Shown here in pieces: positions 5,607-9,951 of a stretch of DNA of 9,951 nucleotides (position 1 is its first letter; each line of letters opens with the position of its first letter). The stretch is from an uncultured Erysipelotrichaceae bacterium (GTDB taxonomy: Bacteria > Bacillota_I > Bacilli_A > RFN20 > CAG-826). Both the position numbers and the translations under genes were made by a program. The notes beneath the pieces are model-generated. The model did not search any database. It saw only the letters and a program-made list of their open reading frames with translations, and had not been told where the DNA came from. Location: the NCBI GenBank assembly GCA_902782395.1, contig CACZNF010000008.1, positions 1 to 9,951 of the forward strand, written 5' to 3'.

Positions 5607-6240
5607 CAAGCCATGGGGTTTTAGCGATACGAATAGTTTCTTCTAAGTTTTTGGTCCAATCATCATCGATTGATGTTTTACCTTCCGCTTCAAGATCATC
5701 TCTTTTTGCCCATGTTAATAAAATTCTATCAACGGATTTAATAGATTTCTTACCTTGGTTAATCGCTTCTTTTAAAGCGTCAATAATGACTTCGTCAGTA
5801 TATCCCATAGAAACCCATTCTCTAATTGTACTTACTTCAGTTGGAGACAAGGAACGACCTAATTCATTTTGAAACTTTTCAAAGATATTACTCAACTGAT
5901 TGGAAATTGTTTCACTATTCTTGGCTTCGTTTTCTTTGGAAACACTGATTTGGAACTCACGGTAAAGTTTCTCTTTAAGAGGATTTAGAGATGTCACAGT
6001 TTTTCCATTAACTGTCGTGTATTCCATTAAACCACGTGTTAATAAATCAGCAAGTAATCTATCGATTTCTTTGATGTCTAAAGACATCTTTAATGATAAA
6101 AGATCCGCGGTCACAAACTGATCACCATGTTCAATTAAGTGATCAATCATCATGATGATCGCTAATTGGTTTTCACTAATTTTAAGTTTTTTATAGTTTT
6201 CTAAAAGAAGAAAACGGAAATCGATTGCTTCACTAATCAT
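5587..6240 (-). CDS. dnaD: Primosomal/replication-restart protein DnaD
   Basis: DnaD is a Bacillota initiation and restart factor that binds DnaA and DNA and helps load the DnaC/DnaI helicase machinery. The 217-residue protein has an N-terminal winged-helix-like part (about 1-90), a variable polar linker (about 100-118) and a DnaD/DnaB_2 domain (about 118-180) with FEKFQNELGRSLSPTEVSTI and a SVDRILLTWAKR ending, close to the family YxxxI...W signature. The tail is acidic (LDEDDED). It begins 4 bases after the Cca-like gene and overlaps the start of nth by 20 bases; dnaD-nth adjacency is typical of Bacilli. Alternative: the related DnaB replication protein, which is longer. Confidence 0.88.
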   Translation of the reverse strand: MISEAIDFRFLLLENYKKLKISENQLAIIMMIDHLIEHGDQFVTADLLSLKMSLDIKEIDRLLADLLTRGLMEYTTVNGKTVTSLNPLKEKLYREFQISVSKENEAKNSETISNQLSNIFEKFQNELGRSLSPTEVSTIREWVSMGYTDEVIIDALKEAINQGKKSIKSVDRILLTWAKRDDLEAEGKTSIDDDWTKNLEETIRIAKTPWLDEDDED

Positions 6241-6244
6241 GCTA

Positions 6245-6937
6245 TTACTTTATCACACCCACTAGGTTTGCTATATCAAATTCTTGAAAAATTCTTTCTT
6301 TTTCTTTTTGATCCACGACTTTGTCGTCAATCTTTGCTAATTCACTTCTGATTTTCGCATCAGTAGTGTTTTTTAATAAATGGAAATTATCATGCATGGC
6401 TTTTAATAATGATTCTTCGATATCTAAGTTATGCATGAGATGGAATCTAATGGCCCTTAAGATTCTTAATGGATCTTCTTTTAATCTAGTTTCAGGATCG
6501 CCCACCGCTCTTAAGATGTGATTCTTTAAGTCTTCTTGACCATTCGCATAGTCAATAACCTTTAAATCTTTATCCATATATAAAGCGTTAACGGTAAAGT
6601 CTCTCCTAGAGAAGTCATCCTTTAAATCTTTAACGAATTCAATCTTACTAGGATGACGTCCATCTAAATAAGCCGATTCTTTTCTTAAAGTGGTTATATC
6701 AAACTTCACACCTTCTGGGCTTTTGAATTTTAAATAGCCAAAACGAATAAATGTCTTATCAATCTTTGGTAAGAATGAGGCAATCTCTTCTGGAGTGGCT
6801 TCACTTACACAGTCGACATCCGTTAATGGCTCACCTAAAAGATAGTCTCTAACGGTACCACCGACGAGATAAAGATTAAAGCCATGTGAATTAAACTTCT
6901 TGGCAAGTTCTTTAAAGATATAAATTTTGATTTCCAT
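6245..6937 (-). CDS. Short class II CCA/poly(A) nucleotidyltransferase-like protein
   Basis: The 230-residue protein has the head and neck of the tRNA nucleotidyltransferase/poly(A) polymerase family: YLVGGTVRDYLLG (23-35), the metal-binding DVD (40-42), SRRDFTVNALYMD (110-122) and EDPLRILRAIRF (154-165). Canonical Cca enzymes have about 380-450 residues; here the body and tail are missing, and the protein ends soon after KIRSELAKI. No frameshift explains this, as dnaD starts 4 bases on. It may mature tRNA 3' ends, add A tails, or need a partner. I chose the ATG at 6937: a longer reading from 7009 would cross the hup terminator. No Shine-Dalgarno is visible, and the putative -10 lies so close that the mRNA may be leaderless. 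Confidence 0.8.
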   Translation of the reverse strand: MEIKIYIFKELAKKFNSHGFNLYLVGGTVRDYLLGEPLTDVDCVSEATPEEIASFLPKIDKTFIRFGYLKFKSPEGVKFDITTLRKESAYLDGRHPSKIEFVKDLKDDFSRRDFTVNALYMDKDLKVIDYANGQEDLKNHILRAVGDPETRLKEDPLRILRAIRFHLMHNLDIEESLLKAMHDNFHLLKNTTDAKIRSELAKIDDKVVDQKEKERIFQEFDIANLVGVIK

Positions 6938-6945
6938 ATAAATAT

Positions 6946-6964
6946 ATTCTACACGCATTGCGTG
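6946..6964 (-). promoter_or_regulatory. Putative -10 and abutting inverted repeat before the Cca-like gene
   Basis: The minus strand has TAGAAT (6946-6951, 5/6 match to TATAAT) directly after a perfect inverted repeat CACGCA-A-TGCGTG (6952-6964). No convincing -35 is present. The predicted start would fall within a few bases of the ATG. The repeat is placed where an operator could block RNA polymerase, but it is short. Confidence 0.35.
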
Positions 6965-6977
6965 ATACATACAGTCG

Positions 6978-7000
6978 AAAAAACCAGCACGGAGCTGGTT
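6978..7000 (-). terminator. Intrinsic terminator of hup
   Basis: On the minus strand AACCAGC-TCCGT-GCTGGTT forms a perfect 7-bp stem with a 5-base loop and runs straight into a T-run that extends to six Ts. It lies 13 bases after the hup stop. It is the clearest terminator in the window and separates hup from the Cca-like gene. Confidence 0.9.
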
Positions 7001-7013
7001 TATTCGCATTAGG

Positions 7014-7298
7014 CTACTTATTTAATTTGCCTTTAAGTGCTTTAGATAGTCTAAATGTCACTGAGCGAGATTCCGCAATCTTGATACGTGTGTGTTGTTT
7101 TGGATGTGTACCATCACGTGATTGACGGGTTTTTGGGGTGAAGACACCAAAGTTTGTAATGTTGACTTCTTGACCTTCGAGCAAAGCCTTCTCGATTAAG
7201 TCGAAGCATAAGTCAAGTGCATTTCTGGCGTCTTTCTTGGAAAGATGACCCTCGTCTGCGACGATTTGGACTAAATCTCTTTTGTTGAACTTCTTCAC
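7014..7298 (-). CDS. hup: HU-family DNA-binding protein
   Basis: HU is the small dimeric nucleoid protein that bends and compacts DNA. The 94-residue product has the N-terminal helix-turn-helix dimer core (MKKFNKRDLVQIVADEG, then helices to about 45), VNITNFGVF (47-55) and the DNA-binding arm with a Pro in GTHP, ending in the C-terminal helix LSKALKGKL. The arm replaces the usual GRNPQTG with GTHPKQHTR but keeps the Pro that intercalates in the family. I chose the GTG at 7298 because AAAGGGAG lies 9 bases before it; the ATG at 7349 would place coding sequence over the leader. The gene is monocistronic, with its own promoter and terminator, and is the only gene here that stops with TAG. Confidence 0.92.
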   Translation of the reverse strand: MKKFNKRDLVQIVADEGHLSKKDARNALDLCFDLIEKALLEGQEVNITNFGVFTPKTRQSRDGTHPKQHTRIKIAESRSVTFRLSKALKGKLNK

Positions 7299-7354
7299 GA
7301 TTAAAAACTCCCTTTTAATTAATCTGAATTTGCTTATGTGATTTAGCAACCTTT

Positions 7355-7382
7355 ATTATAGTATATGTTGCGAATTTTACAA
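7355..7382 (-). promoter_or_regulatory. Promoter of hup
   Basis: On the minus strand TTGTAA (7377-7382) and a consensus TATAAT (7355-7360) are 16 bases apart. The start should be near 7348, giving a leader of about 50 nt. The -35 region overlaps one of two TTGCGAATTT repeats. Confidence 0.65.
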
Positions 7383-7400
7383 GGATATTTTTGCGAATTT
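7368..7400. repeat. Two direct repeats at the hup promoter
   Basis: TTGCGAATTT occurs at 7368-7377 and again at 7391-7400, 23 bases apart start to start, or about two helical turns. One copy lies in the spacer of the hup promoter and touches its -35; the other is just upstream. This fits a tandem binding site, but no regulator is identified. Confidence 0.6.
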
Positions 7401-7407
7401 ATTAGAT

Positions 7408-8730
7408 TTAGTCACGAGATTGTTGCGCTCTCTTCTTTAAAACGATACGAATTGGGGTGCCGTCAAAGTTGAAAGTATCCCTCAATCTGTTCTCAATATA
7501 TCTTTGATATGAGAAGTGCATGAACTGTGGATCGTTAACGAAAAGAACGATTGTTGGAGGGGCAGAACTAACTTGAGAAGAATACAAAATTTTTAGACGT
7601 CCTCCGTTAAAATTTGGTGCCTGATTCATGATTTGTGCATCTTGCATAACTTCATTTAAGAGGCTTGTTTTGATGCGAGTATAGTAGGCTGCATGCACAG
7701 TGTCTAATGTTTCAAATAAGGTGTCTAATCTTTGCTTTTTAAGAGCGGAGACAAAGACAACAGGAGCGTAGTCTAAGAACTTATACTCTTCACGAATAAT
7801 CTTCACATAATCGGACATGGTATTTGTTTGCTTGTCAACAAGGTCCCATTTATTAACCACGATGATAATGGCTTTATGTAAATCGGTAGCGTATTGAATA
7901 ACGTGTTTATCTTGTTCGGTAATACCTTCTTTACCATCAAGGACAAGTAAAACAATTTCGCTTCTTTCAATAGCTTTAAGCGCTCTAATGGCAGAATATT
8001 TATCAATGGATTCGTAAATCTTACCGCGTTTCTTTAAACCAGCGGTATCGATAACTAAATAGTTTTTACCATTTCTATTAAATGGTGTATCAATAGAGTC
8101 TCTAGTGGTACCAGAGATATTACTAACAATGACTCTATCTTGATTCAAGATAGCGTTAGTTAAAGATGATTTACCAACATTTGGTCTGCCGACCACACAG
8201 AAGGTGACTTTATCTTCTTCAAGTTCTTCTTTGTTTTCTGGTAAGTATTTAACAATTTCGTTAAGGATATCACCAATACCAATACCATGTGCCCCACTAA
8301 CAACATGTGGTTCACCAAGGCCTAAGCCATAGAACTCTTGGGCATCCGCCATATGGGAGCCTTCATCAATTTTATTAACAGCTAAAATAATAGGCTTATT
8401 CACTTTTCTAAGAATGTTTGTCACCACTCTATCATCAGTGGTAATTCCGAGCTTACCATCGACCACAAACACGATCACGTCTGCCTCATTTATAGCAATT
8501 TCAGCTTGCATACGGATTTGTTCTTGGAATGGTCTATTAACGATTTCGATACCACCTGTATCAATTAAAGAGAAGTGACGACCGAGCCATTCACATTGCC
8601 CGTAAAGTCTATCACGTGTAATACCCATTTCATCATCAACAATCGCATGACGTTCACCGATCATACGGTTAAAAATCGTTGATTTACCAACGTTAGGCGA
8701 GCCAACAATTGCGACAATACCTTGTGCCAT
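7408..8730 (-). CDS. der: Ribosome-assembly GTPase Der (EngA)
   Basis: Der is an essential GTPase with tandem G domains that matures the 50S ribosomal subunit. In the 440-residue protein the first domain has GSPNVGKS (10-17), DTGG (57-60) and NKID (119-122); the second has GRPNVGKS (181-188), DTAG (228-231) and NKWD (293-296). The C-terminal third is KH-like and ends with FDGTPIRIVLKKR and a short basic tail. Length and motifs are complete. Its ATG overlaps the cmk stop by one base (TAATG), with GGAGAAGAA just upstream. No terminator is visible between der and hup, so some read-through into hup is possible. Confidence 0.98.
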   Translation of the reverse strand: MAQGIVAIVGSPNVGKSTIFNRMIGERHAIVDDEMGITRDRLYGQCEWLGRHFSLIDTGGIEIVNRPFQEQIRMQAEIAINEADVIVFVVDGKLGITTDDRVVTNILRKVNKPIILAVNKIDEGSHMADAQEFYGLGLGEPHVVSGAHGIGIGDILNEIVKYLPENKEELEEDKVTFCVVGRPNVGKSSLTNAILNQDRVIVSNISGTTRDSIDTPFNRNGKNYLVIDTAGLKKRGKIYESIDKYSAIRALKAIERSEIVLLVLDGKEGITEQDKHVIQYATDLHKAIIIVVNKWDLVDKQTNTMSDYVKIIREEYKFLDYAPVVFVSALKKQRLDTLFETLDTVHAAYYTRIKTSLLNEVMQDAQIMNQAPNFNGGRLKILYSSQVSSAPPTIVLFVNDPQFMHFSYQRYIENRLRDTFNFDGTPIRIVLKKRAQQSRD

Positions 8731-9398
8731 TACTTCTTCTCCGCTAATTTCTTATCAATAATCTTATTAACTTCAGCGACAACTTCGTCGATAGTTAAAT
8801 CAGATGTGTCTAAATGAATCGCATCTGGCGCTGGTTTAAGAGGGGCAAATGCACGATGGGAATCAATGTAGTCTCTCTTTTCCACGTCTGCGACAATATC
8901 TTCATAGGTACATGCAATACCTTTTTCTTGGTTTTCTTTGTAGCGGCGTTCCGCTCTTTTTTCAACAGATGCTACTTGGAAGATCTTTACTTCTGCGTTT
9001 GGTAAAACATATGTACCAATATCACGTCCATCCATAATAACAGAATCTTTTTCTGCCATCTTTCTTTGGAGTTCCACTAAAGCAAGTCGAATGTCTTTAT
9101 AGGAAGCAATATAAGAAACGTTACCTGAAACATCAGTACCTCTAATTGGTTTACTGACATCGATGCCATTGCATAAAACAACATAACCTGGTTTGAGTTC
9201 AATGTTTACTTCAGGAATTAATGCTACACAAGCCTTTTCATCTTGGCAGTTCACTCCTTTTTGTAAGCAATACCAAGTAAACGCACGATACATAGCACCT
9301 GTATCAATATAGGTGAAACCTCTCATGAGTGCGACTTGTTTAGCGATGGTAGATTTTCCTGCAGCAGCAGGACCGTCAATAGCAACAGCGACTTTCAT
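8730..9398 (-). CDS. cmk: Cytidylate kinase
   Basis: Cmk phosphorylates CMP and dCMP with ATP, recycling RNA breakdown products and feeding CTP/dCTP pools. The 222-residue protein has the P-loop GPAAAGKST (9-17), YIDTGAMYRA (30-39), MDGRDIGTYVLP (122-133) and the basic RAERRY segment (148-153), then RDYIDSHRAFAPLKPA, all typical. I chose the ATG at 9398 because TGGAGG lies 8 bases before it; the frame stays open upstream but those codons overlap the preceding gene. It starts 1 base after that gene's stop, whose last codons carry the Shine-Dalgarno, and overlaps der by one base. The cmk-der grouping is familiar in Bacillota. Confidence 0.97.
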   Translation of the reverse strand: MKVAVAIDGPAAAGKSTIAKQVALMRGFTYIDTGAMYRAFTWYCLQKGVNCQDEKACVALIPEVNIELKPGYVVLCNGIDVSKPIRGTDVSGNVSYIASYKDIRLALVELQRKMAEKDSVIMDGRDIGTYVLPNAEVKIFQVASVEKRAERRYKENQEKGIACTYEDIVADVEKRDYIDSHRAFAPLKPAPDAIHLDTSDLTIDEVVAEVNKIIDKKLAEKK

Positions 9399-9399
9399 C

Positions 9400-9702
9400 T
9401 TATTGTCCTCCAAAGGCATATATAGCAAAAATAATAATTCCCGCGATTAAACAAAGACCCACTAGAACAATGCTCATAGCAATAATAAACTTCTTAGTCC
9501 AAATACGTTTTGGTTCTTCAACAGGAGTTTCTTCAACTTTACCGAGCACTTCTTCTAATGGAAGAGTGGATGTCGTATTCATCTTATCAGAAACGATAGA
9601 ATTATCGCGATATTTAACGGAATCTGGTTCGTTATTAATCGACTTAAACTCGTTTAATGACTGACGATACTTTTTATATTTTTCTAATCTTGTTTCACTC
9701 AT
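9400..9702 (-). CDS. Small tail-anchored membrane protein of unknown function
   Basis: I do not recognise this 100-residue protein. The first 70 residues are polar and strongly charged, with Lys/Arg-rich and Glu-rich patches and no cysteines. They are followed by a basic stretch (PKRIWTKK) and one hydrophobic segment (about 73-96, rich in Ile, Val, Leu, Gly and Ala), ending in FGGQ. The positive residues before the membrane segment predict a cytoplasmic N-terminus. It is first in an operon with cmk and der; its final codons hold the cmk ribosome binding site, so its translation probably sets cmk expression. Its own ribosome binding site is weak (TTGGA). Reality as a gene rests on this tight spacing, a usable promoter and the plausible topology. 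Confidence 0.75.
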   Translation of the reverse strand: MSETRLEKYKKYRQSLNEFKSINNEPDSVKYRDNSIVSDKMNTTSTLPLEEVLGKVEETPVEEPKRIWTKKFIIAMSIVLVGLCLIAGIIIFAIYAFGGQ

Positions 9703-9720
9703 AATTAGTCCAACATATTT

Positions 9721-9749
9721 ATTCTAATTTAATTAGAATGCTTTTTGAA
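9721..9749 (-). promoter_or_regulatory. Promoter of the membrane protein-cmk-der operon, with palindromic operator-like site
   Basis: On the minus strand TTCAAA (9744-9749) and TAGAAT (9721-9726) are 17 bases apart; the start would be near 9714. A perfect inverted repeat ATTCTAATTTAATTAGAAT (9721-9739, 9-base arms with a 1-base centre) covers the -10 and most of the spacer, a classic place for a repressor site. It could also be a hairpin near a transcript end, but no gene is placed to use it as a terminator. Confidence 0.5.
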
Positions 9750-9786
9750 CAAAAAATGACTTTTTTATCAATTTAGTCCCAAGTTA

Positions 9787-9816
9787 TTGAAAATACCCCC
9801 TCTTTAAGACTATAAT
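9787..9816 (+). promoter_or_regulatory. Promoter of the ferredoxin gene
   Basis: On the plus strand TTGAAA (9787-9792) and a consensus TATAAT (9811-9816) are 18 bases apart. The start would be near 9823, giving a short leader that carries the AAGGAGG at about 9831-9837. Confidence 0.7.
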
Positions 9817-9846
9817 CATTTTATATAACCCAAGGAGGCATTACTC

Positions 9847-9951
9847 ATGGCTAAAAAAAGAGTAAAAATTGATGCAGCTTCATGCATTATGTGCGGCGCT
9901 TGTGTTGGCTCCTACCCAGATGATTTCAAATTCTCTGATGAAGGTCCAGCA
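9847..9951 (+). CDS. fer: Ferredoxin, N-terminal part (runs off window edge)
   Basis: The 35 visible codons encode a small acidic protein start with SCIMCGAC, giving Cys13, Cys16 and Cys19 in the C-x2-C-x2-C pattern, then YPDDFKFSDEG. This resembles the single-cluster 4Fe-4S ferredoxins of Bacillus, in which a fourth Cys near the C-terminus completes the cluster; that residue lies beyond the window. Such ferredoxins carry electrons in the cytoplasm to enzymes such as reductases or desaturases. The AAGGAGG is 9 bases before the ATG and a good promoter lies just upstream. It is divergent from the cmk operon. A two-cluster ferredoxin cannot be excluded, but the C-x2-C-x2-C followed by non-Cys-Pro sequence makes it less likely. 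Confidence 0.9.
   Translation, partial: MAKKRVKIDAASCIMCGACVGSYPDDFKFSDEGPA

Noticed and set aside
6938..7009. N-terminal extension of the Cca-like protein by 24 codons
   Set aside because: It would be translated through the hup terminator hairpin, and the family homology begins after the ATG at 6937.
1..9951. Alternative genetic code (TGA as Trp)
   Set aside because: Trp residues use TGG and no in-frame TGA interrupts the conserved genes. The absence of TGA stops among confident genes is noted, but the gene number is small.

Overview
The window is a compact, AT-rich chromosomal segment from a low-GC Gram-positive bacterium, most likely class Bacilli. Taxon-informative genes are RecU, DnaD, GpsB, RNase Y and a B-type RNase P RNA. 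The gene order (gpsB-rnpB; pgsA-cinA-recA then rny; dnaD-nth; cmk and der near hup and ferredoxin) recalls blocks of the Bacillus subtilis chromosome, but the genes are packed much closer. Trp codons are TGG and every confident gene ends in TAA, or TAG for hup, so the standard bacterial code fits. I cannot resolve order or genus; a small-genome uncultured or Mollicutes-related lineage is a guess.

Layout. (1) Positions 1-3600, minus strand: gpsB, rnpB, pgsA, cinA, recA, then a 443-base gap and the start of rny. The gap is not empty. It holds a probable recA terminator, a 19/20-nt imperfect inverted repeat around a 16-codon hydrophobic ORF with a near-perfect Shine-Dalgarno, an extended -10 on each strand, and a promoter with a folded leader for rny. 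(2) 3545-4970, plus strand: a DEDDh exonuclease overlapping recU, divided from gpsB by a symmetric, probably bidirectional promoter. (3) 4971-6964, minus strand: a short CCA/poly(A)-polymerase-like gene, dnaD and nth, running into recU with no spacer. (4) 6978-7400: monocistronic hup with a clear promoter and intrinsic terminator. (5) 7408-9749, minus strand: a small tail-anchored membrane protein, cmk and der, overlapping or 1 base apart, behind a promoter that carries a perfect palindrome. (6) From 9787, plus strand: promoter and start of a ferredoxin gene.

Functionally this is housekeeping: DNA recombination, repair and replication restart (recA, recU, nth, dnaD), RNA processing and turnover (rnpB, rny, the Cca-like enzyme), envelope and division (pgsA, gpsB), nucleotide metabolism (cmk), ribosome assembly (der) and nucleoid structure (hup). 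No mobile element, CRISPR array, tRNA or rRNA gene was seen. The best candidate for something undescribed is the inverted-repeat locus at 436-597, which has the layout of a small type I toxin-antitoxin pair or a structured regulatory RNA; this is inference from sequence alone.
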